A stretch of DNA of 64,000 nucleotides from Alphaproteobacteria bacterium (GTDB lineage Bacteria; Pseudomonadota; Alphaproteobacteria; Micropepsales; Micropepsaceae), in NCBI GenBank assembly GCA_017308475.1, contig JAFKEU010000007.1, positions 310,001-374,000 on the forward strand, in the 5' to 3' direction. The position numbers were made by a program, and so were the translations under genes. Below the pieces are notes generated by a model. That model saw only the letters and a list, made by a program, of their open reading frames with translations, was not told where the DNA came from and ran no database searches. This document shows, in pieces, positions 1 through 9,174 of the stretch (position 1 is its first letter; the number at the start of each line of letters is the position of its first letter).

Positions 1-39
1 TCAAGGCGGCAAAGTGCCGATTGCTCGTTGATAGCGTGT

Positions 40-1386
40 ATGGCCGATCTAAATGCGATCTTTGCGGCACGCGTGCCACGCTACACCAGCTATCCCACCG
101 CGCCGCACTTCCATTCCGGCATACGGGAAAATACGTATGCGGAATGGTTGACAGAGCTGCCAGCCGCCACCTCAGTATCGCTCTATCTGCATGTGCCGTT
201 CTGCGACACGCTGTGCTGGTTCTGTGGATGCCACACAACGGTCGTTAACAATTACGCGCCGGTCGCCAGCTACTGCAACCTGCTCGCGAAGGAGCTGGCG
301 ATGGTTGCAAAGACGCTGGATGGGCGGCGCACCGTCACGCATATCCATTGGGGTGGCGGCTCGCCCACCCTGCTGACACCCGACGATGTGGGGCGGCTAA
401 GCGCAGCAATCCATGAATGGTTCGACGTTGCCCCCCATGCCGAATTCGCCATCGAGATCGATCCGCGCGGCTTTGGCGGCGACATGGCCTGGGCGCTGGC
501 AGCGGCCGGCGTGACCCGCGCCAGCATCGGCGTGCAGGATTGCGACCCGAAGGTGCAGAAAGCGATCAACCGCGTCCAGAGCGATGCGGAAACCGCCGAT
601 TGCGTGGCGTTGCTGCGCGCAGCTGGCATCGGAAAGCTCAATCTGGACCTGATCTATGGCCTGCCGTACCAGACCGAGGACGGCATCAATCGCAATATCG
701 ACTTCGCCCTGTCACTCCACCCTGACCGGCTGGCGGTGTTCGGCTATGCCCATGTGCCATCGTTTAAGAAGCACCAGGCGCTGATTCCCGAAAGCGCGCT
801 ACCCGACGTGGCCGGACGGTTGGAACAAGAATCCCTGATCCATGACCTTCTGTGCGCGACCGGCTATGTGCCGGTTGGGCTGGATCACTATGCCCGCCCC
901 GATGACGCCATGGCGCTGGCAGCGCGGGAAGGCACACTGGCGCGCAACTTCCAGGGCTATACCACCGACACCGCGCCGGCGCTGATCGGGCTGGGCGCCT
1001 CGGCCATTGGCGCGCTGCCGCAGGGCTATGTGCAGAACCAGGTTGCGGTCCCCATCTGGCGCGCCGCAATTGAGGCGGGAAATCTGGCAACGGCGCGCGG
1101 CTTTGCCCTGTCGTTCGACGATCGCGTGCACCGCCATGTGATCGAACGGCTGATGTGCGACTTCGCCATCGACCTGAAACAGGTGCGCCGCCAGTTCCAC
1201 CTGCCCTGCCGGTATTTCGACGACGCCCTGATGCGGCTCCAGCCGCTGGCGCAGGACGGCATGGTTAGGATCGAAGAGGAATGCATGACTGTAACCCCCG
1301 GTCTGCGTCCCGCAGTGCGGCTGGCGTCCGCCGCCTTCGACGCCTATCTGGACGGCGGCGGCGCTCGTCACGCGCTGAGCGCGTGA
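40..1386 (+). CDS. hemN: Oxygen-independent coproporphyrinogen III oxidase (radical SAM)
   Basis: Converts coproporphyrinogen III to protoporphyrinogen IX without oxygen, in the cytoplasm, using S-adenosylmethionine and a [4Fe-4S] cluster. The N-terminus has the HemN signature RVPRYTSYPTAPHF, and the radical-SAM cluster motif C-x3-C-x2-C is at Cys55, Cys59 and Cys62, followed by Cys64 as in HemN. At 448 aa it matches full-length HemN (about 455) rather than the shorter HemW. I chose the ATG at 40; a TTG at 28 in the same frame would add four residues. No clear Shine-Dalgarno is visible. The window starts too close to see the promoter. It fits physiologically with the nitrate respiration genes 13 kb away, since both serve anaerobic growth. 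Confidence 0.93.
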   Translation: MADLNAIFAARVPRYTSYPTAPHFHSGIRENTYAEWLTELPAATSVSLYLHVPFCDTLCWFCGCHTTVVNNYAPVASYCNLLAKELAMVAKTLDGRRTVTHIHWGGGSPTLLTPDDVGRLSAAIHEWFDVAPHAEFAIEIDPRGFGGDMAWALAAAGVTRASIGVQDCDPKVQKAINRVQSDAETADCVALLRAAGIGKLNLDLIYGLPYQTEDGINRNIDFALSLHPDRLAVFGYAHVPSFKKHQALIPESALPDVAGRLEQESLIHDLLCATGYVPVGLDHYARPDDAMALAAREGTLARNFQGYTTDTAPALIGLGASAIGALPQGYVQNQVAVPIWRAAIEAGNLATARGFALSFDDRVHRHVIERLMCDFAIDLKQVRRQFHLPCRYFDDALMRLQPLAQDGMVRIEEECMTVTPGLRPAVRLASAAFDAYLDGGGARHALSA

Positions 1387-1410
1387 TTTGACAAAGCAAG
1401 CATCCGTTGG

Positions 1411-3417
1411 TCAGTGCGGTGGTCCCGTCTCTGACCGGAACTGCGACGGCGTCTCCCCCACAGGCCACATCTCCGGCCCGTACTTCGGCGGTGTACTGCC
1501 GAACTCGTAAGCGCCAAGGTCGGGCGCCCGGCCATTGAAGCCGTCGGTTATGGTGGGCAGGACCGCGCCCTTATCAATGGCGGCGGAACGAGGGCCAAGG
1601 CGGAAGTCGAGATCCTCAGGCAGATACAGCTTTCGCGGATCGGACTCGTCAGTGGGCCTGACATTCACAAAGGCGTCCAGCCCGACGACAATACTGTGGG
1701 CGTCCTGGCCGCTGCCTTTCTGATATTCAGCCAGCGTGTCATCGGCCTTGTGTACCCGCCCGCCATTGGCGCTTTCGAAGGGCGGACCATCCCAGGAAAA
1801 ATTGCCCGCGACCTGATTGGGCCCGAAGCCGTTGAAATCCGACGAGGAGTAGGGCGTAAAGGTCTTGACCTGGAATATTGGCTTCTTCCAACCATCGCCG
1901 ACGATCAGATTATTCCGGAAATGGATGTTGGAAGCCGGCCCCAGCGATCCGGCACTGCCGATGAAGGTGTTGTTGTAAACCAGGATGCCGGCGGGATCAT
2001 CGAGCAGCTTCAGCGCACCCGCCGTGGTGTTGTTGTATGAGATGTTGCGATAGATATAGGCCGGTCCGCCGAAGATCGGCTGAGTGCTGTAGGCCAGCTG
2101 CGCGGTGTTGGCGCAGCGATTGTCGAAGGCGCGCATATTGTGCACCCCGCCATCCAGTTCGATGCAATTGTCAGTGATGTTGAACATGTCGTTGCCGAAA
2201 AAATCAACCGACGCACCTTGGTCTTCCGGCACCGGACTTGGGTTTCCAAAGGTGGCATTGTCGATCGCATCATGGAAGTTGGCGATGTAGTTGTGTGCCA
2301 CCACATGTCCCTGGCCATAGACCTTGACTGCATATTCGCTTGTTATCAGCGCCGGAAAGCCGGGATATTTTCCCCATACATCCGCCCCGATCCAACTGGT
2401 GATGTGCTCGGGATCGTGCCGGCCCAGAAAGACATTGTCGGCGATATAATAGTCCTTCGATTTCGCCCAGTCGTCGCGCACGACCCTCCCCACGTCATAG
2501 GCACGGCTATTGATCAGGGTGAAGCCGTCAGCGCCGGCAATATCCTTGATACCCAGGAGAAAGGCGACATTTGTATTGCGTACCGTAATGCCATCGAAAT
2601 AGTTGTAGTTGGCTGCCAAAAGGTTGAACAGCGTGTCATTGCCGTTGCCATCGAAGACCACCTCGCCATCACCCGCTGCCTTGATGACGATGGGTTTGTC
2701 CGGCGTGCCGCTGGCAGTGAGGTAATAGGTACCATCGAACGAGGTGCCATAGGTCTCGACATTCTTGTCGAAACCGCCATAGACAAAGCGGTTGTCCTTG
2801 TAGGTCCCGGCATGGACCAGAATGGTGTCGCCGGGCTTCACGCGCGGCGGAAAGACATTGCTGTGGTCGCTCTCGTCGGCGCCCATATAATAGGCTGCGA
2901 GCAGCCCGATAAATTCATCAGGACCCAGCTTGTCCTTATGGCTGAACGGCCAGACCTGATAGACATGGCCGCCCGCGGCGGGTCTGGGAATGGCACGGGT
3001 CCTGACCGTTACGGTCTTCTCCGCCTCGCCATTCACCCCATCCGGATCGCGCATCGTAAAATGGACGTCATATGCGGTATCAGGTTGAAGGCCCAGCACG
3101 CTGCCGGCAAAGGCGGGAGGCACGGTGTAGTTGTAATAGTTGAGGCCACCATATTGCGGCTTGGGTCCGGCAATGAACTCCCCGCCCATGCGCAGCATTG
3201 GCAGGGCCTGGCGCCACGTTGCCTGCCCCGTTTTGCGGTAGGTCACAATGACCGCTGCATTGCGGTTGTCGTCGCCGCTGATCTTCCATTCAAAGCCCAA
3301 CGACAACAGCGTAGGCCGTTCGATAACGAAGGTGCCGGACGTCACCGCATTGTCCGCGGCCTGCGCGCTGCCCGCCAAGGCGCAAACGGCTGCCATCGCC
3401 AGAGCTATCCGCTGCAT
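1411..3417 (-). CDS. Secreted right-handed parallel beta-helix protein
   Basis: A 668-aa exported protein. Residues 1-20 (MQRIALAMAAVCALAGSAQA) are a signal peptide with an AxA cleavage site, and this fixes the start at 3417; the frame is open further upstream but without a sensible leader. Residues about 30-150 look like a fibronectin III-type domain ending in GLQPDTAYDVHF. The remainder carries the short Asn-rich coils (for example YFDGITVRNTN, VYNNTFIGS, IHFRNNLIVGD) of a pectin-lyase-like beta-helix. Such folds usually bind or cleave polysaccharide; the substrate is not readable here. It lies 56 bp downstream of the GH10 xylanase, on the same strand, so a role in plant-wall polysaccharide breakdown is likely by context. 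Confidence 0.8.
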   Translation of the reverse strand: MQRIALAMAAVCALAGSAQAADNAVTSGTFVIERPTLLSLGFEWKISGDDNRNAAVIVTYRKTGQATWRQALPMLRMGGEFIAGPKPQYGGLNYYNYTVPPAFAGSVLGLQPDTAYDVHFTMRDPDGVNGEAEKTVTVRTRAIPRPAAGGHVYQVWPFSHKDKLGPDEFIGLLAAYYMGADESDHSNVFPPRVKPGDTILVHAGTYKDNRFVYGGFDKNVETYGTSFDGTYYLTASGTPDKPIVIKAAGDGEVVFDGNGNDTLFNLLAANYNYFDGITVRNTNVAFLLGIKDIAGADGFTLINSRAYDVGRVVRDDWAKSKDYYIADNVFLGRHDPEHITSWIGADVWGKYPGFPALITSEYAVKVYGQGHVVAHNYIANFHDAIDNATFGNPSPVPEDQGASVDFFGNDMFNITDNCIELDGGVHNMRAFDNRCANTAQLAYSTQPIFGGPAYIYRNISYNNTTAGALKLLDDPAGILVYNNTFIGSAGSLGPASNIHFRNNLIVGDGWKKPIFQVKTFTPYSSSDFNGFGPNQVAGNFSWDGPPFESANGGRVHKADDTLAEYQKGSGQDAHSIVVGLDAFVNVRPTDESDPRKLYLPEDLDFRLGPRSAAIDKGAVLPTITDGFNGRAPDLGAYEFGSTPPKYGPEMWPVGETPSQFRSETGPPH

Positions 3418-3473
3418 CCCGCTCCACTCTTTCCTTCGCTCATCACCGACGCTGCAAGTCTTGAACGCCGGCG

Positions 3474-4643
3474 TCAATGGCCGGGGGGCGCCGACTGCAG
3501 CGCATCGGCAATCGCCTGACGCATCAGCTTTGGTTCATAATTGGGATCATAGAGCGTCGGCCGCTTCAATGCCCCGTCTTCGCGCATATTGCGCGTTTGC
3601 AGCCAGGAATGATGATCGACCAGCCCCCACGCCACGATATAGTCAAGCTGGGGATAGCCCAGCATGAACTGGAGATAACGCCTCGTTATATCGGCGTGCG
3701 CCTCATCCCGTGCCCTGTTGTCAGGTGGCAGCCCAGTCTCGCCGATATCGAACTCGGTGATCGACAGCCGATGTCCCATCCCTGTCACGGCATCCAGAAA
3801 ACTCTTTAGACTCGCCTGTTCGCCGGCGTCGAACGACAGGTTGCCCACCACGTCTCCGATCGGGCCGGGACCGATATGGCCCTGCACGCCCACCATGTCG
3901 ACCGGAATATTCTGTGCCTTGAGCCTGGTCAGCAACTTAAGTACGCCATCGCGGTGCCGTGCGCTTCCTTCAGTCCAGCCCATGTAGTCGTTATAGACCA
4001 GTGAGGCATGCGGCGCCGCCTGCCGGGCGGCATCAAAGGCGATGTCCACGACCGCATCGCCCAAACGCTTGTGGAAGGCATCGTCGCGCACAAGACCGGT
4101 ATGGGGATCGATCGCCTCATTGACCACGTCCCAGGTGAAGATGCGCGTGCCATAACGCTTGCAGAACGTGGTGATATGCTCGCGCAGCAGCCGTTCGGCC
4201 TCCGTGGCGGGCCGGGGGCCGAAGTCGTAATTGTTGAGCCACTCCGGCATGCGATCGAAGCGAAGCCAGACAAGGTTGTGCCCGCGGATTTTCAATTTCT
4301 GCTTTTCCGCCCAATCAATGACGCGATCGGAATTGTAGAAGATGAAGTCCCTGGCATTCGGCCGGGTCCATGTCCAATAGACCCCTGCGGTAGCGATGCC
4401 GCACTCTTTCAGGTGCACCTCTCGCGCCTTGATATCGTCGAAGTCGCATGGAATGCCCCGGGTCTGCGCTGGATCGCGGGCAAAGCTGTTCAGGAAACTT
4501 CCGAAGCCCAGGCGGCCTTTTGCCTTCGCCAAGGAATCGAGCGATGGCGCGGCAGAACCCGTTCCTGTCTGCCCGCCGGCCTCGATGGGAGCTGCGGCTA
4601 CCGCCGCAGCGGCACTTACGATCTGGCGGCGAGACAATCTCAT
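3474..4643 (-). CDS. Endo-1,4-beta-xylanase, glycoside hydrolase family 10
   Basis: Hydrolyses internal beta-1,4 bonds of xylan. A twin-arginine type leader (SRRQIV followed by an Ala-rich stretch) suggests export by Tat. GH10 landmarks are in order: RGHNLVW near residue 120, WDVVNEA with acid/base Glu176, VQGH at 253-256, and ITEFD with nucleophile Glu297. The barrel is complete at 389 aa, without a carbohydrate-binding module. It is preceded by a strong terminator after the TonB receptor gene, so it probably has its own promoter in the 90 bp upstream, and it is followed closely by the beta-helix gene. The family is clear; activity on other beta-glycans cannot be excluded. Confidence 0.94.
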   Translation of the reverse strand: MRLSRRQIVSAAAAVAAAPIEAGGQTGTGSAAPSLDSLAKAKGRLGFGSFLNSFARDPAQTRGIPCDFDDIKAREVHLKECGIATAGVYWTWTRPNARDFIFYNSDRVIDWAEKQKLKIRGHNLVWLRFDRMPEWLNNYDFGPRPATEAERLLREHITTFCKRYGTRIFTWDVVNEAIDPHTGLVRDDAFHKRLGDAVVDIAFDAARQAAPHASLVYNDYMGWTEGSARHRDGVLKLLTRLKAQNIPVDMVGVQGHIGPGPIGDVVGNLSFDAGEQASLKSFLDAVTGMGHRLSITEFDIGETGLPPDNRARDEAHADITRRYLQFMLGYPQLDYIVAWGLVDHHSWLQTRNMREDGALKRPTLYDPNYEPKLMRQAIADALQSAPPGH

Positions 4644-4733
4644 CGCTTACCTCCTGCGATATTGCCCGCCGCCAGTGGCGGCGACGGTGCCTTCCATGCG
4701 CGTCCACCCCTGCGGCCCTCCCGCAGCGGCCGG

Positions 4734-4771
4734 AAAAAAATGGGCCGGCGCCGCTTTCACAGCACCAGCCC
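4734..4771 (-). terminator. Rho-independent terminator after the TonB receptor gene
   Basis: Read on the minus strand, two 13-nt arms (4771-4759 and 4754-4742) pair throughout, counting G-U pairs, around a GAAA tetraloop, and are followed by A and a run of seven T (4740-4734). It sits 30 bp past the stop of the receptor gene and 91 bp before the xylanase start, so it should separate or attenuate transcription between them. Confidence 0.85.
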
Positions 4772-4800
4772 AGGGGGTTTATTCCGTACGGCAGTGCGTC

Positions 4801-7788
4801 CTAGAGATTGCCCCGGATGCCAATGGTGAAGTAGCGGCCCATGTCGTCGAAGAAGCCCATGGTCGGGTAGAACAGACCGGGGTTGGAGGCATTGGTCGGG
4901 GTCAGCGGCGCGCGCGTATCGCCGATGTTTTCGACTGAGAGGTACATGTCGGCACTGCCGCCCCACAGGTCGAACTTCCGGTCAATCGTCACGTCCATCA
5001 CGTCATAGGAATTGACGCGTGGAACCGCATAGTTCTGGCTGGTCGCCGTGATGATGGAGTTGTTCTTCTTGAAGCCGCTGAGCCAGCGGTTCTGCATGCT
5101 CAGACCCCAGTCACCCGCCTGATAGGTCAGGAAGGTGGTCTGGCGGGTTTTGGGCGCCACCGCCCAAGTCGGCACCGCTCCCGGAATGTTCACCGTCGTA
5201 TTCAACGGCTGATAGCTCAGCAGGTGACGTAGGGTCATCGAACCGGGGAAGCCGGAGATGATCTGGTCCATGTCCCAGCCATAGTCGATTTCGATGTCCC
5301 AGCCTTCCATCTGCTGCGTCGCACTGTTGACCGGCGAGTTGAAGACCTGGGTCGGGAAATTGAGCACCGGGTCCTTGTAGTTGGGGTCGGCCGGATTTGC
5401 GATCGGCCGGGTCGCCAGCTTGCAGAACGGCGAATCGTAGGCCGGCGCGCTGTTCAGGCATATCTGCTGGACCGCCGTGCTCTGGTAGGTGATGCCGGTG
5501 ATCGCATCGGTCATATGGGTCTGATACCAGTCGACCGACATGGTCAGGCCGGGAATGAAGTCCGGCGTCAGCACCACACCCATGGTGTAGGTCCGGGCGA
5601 CTTCCGGCGTCAGCGTCGCGTTGCCGCTGGAGACCAGCTGGGTGGAGTTGTTACCGCCCGTGAGCAGGTCGGTAAAGCCGGTCGAGGAGATGCCCACCGG
5701 GCGGTACAGGTCGTTCAGGTTGGGCGCGCGAATGTCAAACGACATGGTACCGCGGAATCGGACCGTGTCATTGACTTGCCAGTCGCCGCCGACCTTCCAG
5801 GTCTCAACCGCGCCCGATGAAGAATAATCGGTATAGCGGCCGGCCAGGTCAACCGACACGCGCTGCGCGAAGGGCAAATCCTTGAGCAGCGGGATATTGG
5901 TTTCCAGCGCGAACTCGTACACGTTGTTGTCGACATCCACCGGCGCGTTGACGTTCTGTGCCCACAGCGGCGGCGCGTTGCCGTTCGCCAGGCACAGGCG
6001 CAGGCCCGTGCAATTCACAAAGTCGGTCGGCAGGGCATTGCTCTGCATCGTATAGGTCGCCCAGCGCGCCTCGCCGGACAGGGCGACGGAAATCTCGCCC
6101 GCAGGCAGGCCAAAACCCAGGCCACCGGCGACCGAACCACCCACATCGTCCAGTGTCTGCGACAAGACCCAGCTGGTAGACTGGGTGATGTAGCGATAGG
6201 AGGCGGCCGAAGGCCCGTCCTGCGGGTTGAACAGGTTCAGCGGTTGGCACCCCGGATAGAGCGAGGCATAGGCGGCCTGGGTTGAGACCCAGCAACTTAC
6301 CGTGCCATCCGCGTTCTTTACCGCATCGGCCGCAGCCAGGAATTTGGCATTGTTGGTGTTGTTGGGATTCTCGACCTTCACGCGGCTGTCGCCGTGATTG
6401 AAGTAGAGGTCCCAGTTGAACCGGCCATTCATTACCGAGCCGGTCAGGCCGGCTTCAATATTCGTATACTTGTCCTGGCCCTTGGTGCGGTAGATGTAGT
6501 TCTGCAACCCCGCATCCTTGCCGCCGATATTGTTGAAGACATAGCCCTGGTCGCGGAAGATCGGAACAGGTCCCAGCGCGTCGACAGGCGGCGGTGGCGG
6601 CGTACCTCCACCAACGGCACCCGTCGGCTGGGTGGTATAGGTCGGCAGGAACAGCGTACTGGTTCTCAGCTGCGTCTGTGCCGCTGCCGACAGGAACGGG
6701 TTGTTGGCGAAATAGCTGTTGGGGGTGGAGCCCGCCGAACTTGAGGTCGTCGGGAACCAGATCGCGTAATTGTGCGATTCCGCCCAACTTCCCTGCACAT
6801 AGGCGTTGATGTCGTCGGTCAGGTCATAGCTCATGCGGGTGAACGCTTCGGCCTGGCGCAACCCCGACTTGAAGGTGCCGAAGTGGTCGTAGCCGCCGTC
6901 GCCTCCAGATTCCAGGTTGGAGGTGGTTGTCGGCACGCCATGCGTTGCCGGCGAAATATTTCCGCCACCAATGCCGAACTGGGAATTGTTGGCCGCGCAG
7001 GTACTGCCACAGACAATCAGGCCCAGTTCCGAGCGGTTGAAGGTGCGGCCATAGGGCGTGTTGGTGAAGGGTGCCGTCCTGCTGCCTGACCCTGACTGAA
7101 CCCAGGCTTGACCGTTATCGCCATAGGGACGGGCCGTAATCGGCACCATGTCCTGCTGGAAATAGCGGGTCGCGACTTCAATGTGGCCGCGGCCACCAAA
7201 CAGCGCGGTACCCCAGGCCTGACCAAAGTTGAATTCGGCGGCATCCTGGTATTTCGAGATGCCTGCATTCAGGTTGTATTTGTAGCCTTCGAACTTCTTG
7301 TCGAGAATGAAGTTGACCACACCGGCCACGGCGTCGGAGCCATACACGGCCGAAGCGCCGCCCGTCACCACATCGACCCGCGTCATCAGGATTTGCGGCA
7401 GAACGTCGGTATCCACCGTGCCGTCTTCGTTGGACGGCGCCACGCGGTGGCCGTCCAACAAGATCAGGGTGCGCGAAACACCGAAATTGCGCAGAGAAAG
7501 CACGTTGCCTGAGGTGTTGCGGCTGGCATTATCCTGGCTGCGCGGTGTGCGGCCGCCGATGAATGTCGGCAGCTTGTTCAATGCATCGGGAATATTGGTA
7601 GGCGTTGTCGCCTGCAACTGGTCTGCGGTGACGGCCGTGATCGGCGTCGGTGATGCGGTGATATCCGAGATCAGGCGCGAACCGGTGACGGTCACCGATT
7701 CCACATTGCTCTCCTGCGCATAGGCGACTGTGGTCAGTCCCAGCAAGCTCGTTGCGCACAGCAATGCCGTTTTGAAATTCGACGTCAT
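4801..7788 (-). CDS. TonB-dependent outer-membrane receptor, probable xylo-oligosaccharide transporter
   Basis: A 995-aa outer-membrane receptor. Residues 1-24 form a signal peptide (ending VAYA), followed by a TonB-box-like VESVTVTGSR, a plug domain (residues about 45-160, with GVSRTLILLDGHRV and GGASAVYGSDAVAGVVNF) and a long 22-strand-type barrel ending in YFTIGIRGNL. Length and plug motifs fit the carbohydrate-type receptors of alphaproteobacteria and Xanthomonas. The cargo is inferred only from context: a GH10 xylanase downstream and a LacI regulator upstream. Two perfect LacI-type palindromes lie 53-91 bp upstream of the start, so repression relieved by a sugar is likely. Confidence 0.9.
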   Translation of the reverse strand: MTSNFKTALLCATSLLGLTTVAYAQESNVESVTVTGSRLISDITASPTPITAVTADQLQATTPTNIPDALNKLPTFIGGRTPRSQDNASRNTSGNVLSLRNFGVSRTLILLDGHRVAPSNEDGTVDTDVLPQILMTRVDVVTGGASAVYGSDAVAGVVNFILDKKFEGYKYNLNAGISKYQDAAEFNFGQAWGTALFGGRGHIEVATRYFQQDMVPITARPYGDNGQAWVQSGSGSRTAPFTNTPYGRTFNRSELGLIVCGSTCAANNSQFGIGGGNISPATHGVPTTTSNLESGGDGGYDHFGTFKSGLRQAEAFTRMSYDLTDDINAYVQGSWAESHNYAIWFPTTSSSAGSTPNSYFANNPFLSAAAQTQLRTSTLFLPTYTTQPTGAVGGGTPPPPPVDALGPVPIFRDQGYVFNNIGGKDAGLQNYIYRTKGQDKYTNIEAGLTGSVMNGRFNWDLYFNHGDSRVKVENPNNTNNAKFLAAADAVKNADGTVSCWVSTQAAYASLYPGCQPLNLFNPQDGPSAASYRYITQSTSWVLSQTLDDVGGSVAGGLGFGLPAGEISVALSGEARWATYTMQSNALPTDFVNCTGLRLCLANGNAPPLWAQNVNAPVDVDNNVYEFALETNIPLLKDLPFAQRVSVDLAGRYTDYSSSGAVETWKVGGDWQVNDTVRFRGTMSFDIRAPNLNDLYRPVGISSTGFTDLLTGGNNSTQLVSSGNATLTPEVARTYTMGVVLTPDFIPGLTMSVDWYQTHMTDAITGITYQSTAVQQICLNSAPAYDSPFCKLATRPIANPADPNYKDPVLNFPTQVFNSPVNSATQQMEGWDIEIDYGWDMDQIISGFPGSMTLRHLLSYQPLNTTVNIPGAVPTWAVAPKTRQTTFLTYQAGDWGLSMQNRWLSGFKKNNSIITATSQNYAVPRVNSYDVMDVTIDRKFDLWGGSADMYLSVENIGDTRAPLTPTNASNPGLFYPTMGFFDDMGRYFTIGIRGNL

Positions 7789-7840
7789 GGAAAGCCCCCT
7801 GAAAGCTGTTTTTGGTTATCTGATGGGACCGTAACCAACA

Positions 7841-7856
7841 TTGGCAGCGCTGCCAA
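7841..7856. promoter_or_regulatory. LacI-family operator O1
   Basis: TTGGCAGCGCTGCCAA is a perfect 16-bp palindrome with the central CG typical of LacI-family operators. It lies 53 bp upstream of the TonB receptor start. Confidence 0.75.
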
Positions 7857-7863
7857 CTGAAAA

Positions 7864-7879
7864 ATGGTAGCGCTGCCAT
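7864..7879. promoter_or_regulatory. LacI-family operator O2
   Basis: ATGGTAGCGCTGCCAT is a near-perfect palindrome sharing the AGCGCT core and GCCA arm of the neighbouring site. The two centres are 23 bp apart, close to two helical turns, which favours binding of two dimers on one face of the DNA. Confidence 0.75.
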
Positions 7880-7949
7880 TTTTTCCTCGGCGTGACAAAA
7901 ATGTACGATCGCCTTCTTAGTGGCATGATTTCATTACGATTTTTCTGAA

Positions 7950-8987
7950 TCAGCTGGTCGCGCCGGGTATCAGCTCAAAGCCCACGTCAATGACCTGCGC
8001 CGGGCCGCCCGACAGAAGCATCTGGGCCCCGATCCTGCCCATCGCAACGCGCGGCGTGCGGATGGTCGACAGCGGCTGGGGCGTCAGGCGCGCTATCTCC
8101 AGGCCGTTATATCCGAACAGCGCCAGGTCGTCCGGGATCGAAATTCCGTTTTCCAGGCAATGGAAATATCCGCCGATTGCAAGGTCGTCATTGGAGAAAT
8201 AGACCGCGTCCAGGTTTCGCCGCCGCTCCAGCAGCCGCGCCATGCCGATACGTCCACCCTGCACCGACGAACCGCGATCGGGAGAGAATTCGTGATCTGC
8301 AATGGCCAGATTGTGCTCCTCCATCACCTGGCGGAAGCCTTCCAGCCGCTTGCCGGCACGTACATCCGAACGCATGTCATGGCCGACATAGCCGATGCGG
8401 CGATATCCGCGCGCCAACAGAAATTCGGCACTGGCGCGCCCTGCCTCGCGATGCGACGAGCCCACCACGATGTCGATGCCTTCGCCGTCGACATCCAGCA
8501 GTTCAAGCACGCGCACACCGCAACCTTTCATCATGTCGCGCGCGCGATCAGTATGCTCCAGTCCTGCAACCATCAGACCCGAGGGGCGCCAGCTGAGGAT
8601 CGATTCGATCAGCGCCTCCTCGCGCACAGGATCGTAATTCGACACCCCAATGACGGGCTGAAAGCCGGCATCTTCCAGGACCGCGTTGGCACCCGCCAGA
8701 ACTTCGGGCACCACGGTATTTCCGACCGAGGGAATTACGATGCCGACCAGTTTCGATGTCGACGACGCCAGCGTGCCCGCAATCCGGTTGGGAACATAAT
8801 GCAGTTCGGCCGCGGCCTTGAGGATCTTCTCGCGCGTCTGCCGCGAAACCGAACCATGATTGCGCAGCACTCGCGATACGGTGCTTTCACCCACTCCCGC
8901 CCGCCGCGCGACATGGGCAAGGGTGACGACGCCTTGATGGTCGCTCGCGTCTGGCAGCGTGATGAATTGGGGCGGAAGCTTGGTCAT
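7950..8987 (-). CDS. LacI-family transcriptional regulator of the xylan locus
   Basis: A 345-aa repressor. The helix-turn-helix (residues about 21-42: VTLAHVARRAGVGESTVSRVL) is followed by the hinge helix region with NRIAGTLAS, then a periplasmic-binding-protein fold (VGIVIPSV through the C-terminus) that binds a sugar effector. It is upstream of, and codirectional with, the receptor gene it probably controls. Matching palindromes lie in front of the receptor (7841, 7864) and 127 bp upstream of its own start (9114), which predicts autoregulation. The effector is unknown; a xylo-oligosaccharide is the contextual guess. Confidence 0.92.
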   Translation of the reverse strand: MTKLPPQFITLPDASDHQGVVTLAHVARRAGVGESTVSRVLRNHGSVSRQTREKILKAAAELHYVPNRIAGTLASSTSKLVGIVIPSVGNTVVPEVLAGANAVLEDAGFQPVIGVSNYDPVREEALIESILSWRPSGLMVAGLEHTDRARDMMKGCGVRVLELLDVDGEGIDIVVGSSHREAGRASAEFLLARGYRRIGYVGHDMRSDVRAGKRLEGFRQVMEEHNLAIADHEFSPDRGSSVQGGRIGMARLLERRRNLDAVYFSNDDLAIGGYFHCLENGISIPDDLALFGYNGLEIARLTPQPLSTIRTPRVAMGRIGAQMLLSGGPAQVIDVGFELIPGATS

Positions 8988-9113
8988 GGCTCAGTCCGCC
9001 CGATCGTGCGGGCGCCCGCGAAGCGCAAAACCGTAGGAATCATGCAGGTAGCGAAGCCCGTCTCTATGGCCACCGTAACCAGAAATGAGAGCGCATGCCA
9101 ACACAGCGAAAGG

Positions 9114-9129
9114 CTGGTAGCGCTACAGG
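9114..9129. promoter_or_regulatory. LacI-family operator O3, upstream of the regulator
   Basis: CTGGTAGCGCTACAGG has a perfect 10-bp palindromic core (GTAGCGCTAC) matching the left half of O2. Its position 127 bp before the LacI-type gene suggests autoregulation. Confidence 0.6.
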
Positions 9130-9174
9130 TGCGGAATTCCGTGCAAAATCATCCGTATACAATCGAATGACGCA

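Noticed and set aside
2140..3519. Plus-strand frame of 459 codons opposite the beta-helix gene
   Set aside because: Shadow of the signal-peptide-bearing beta-helix gene; no domain.
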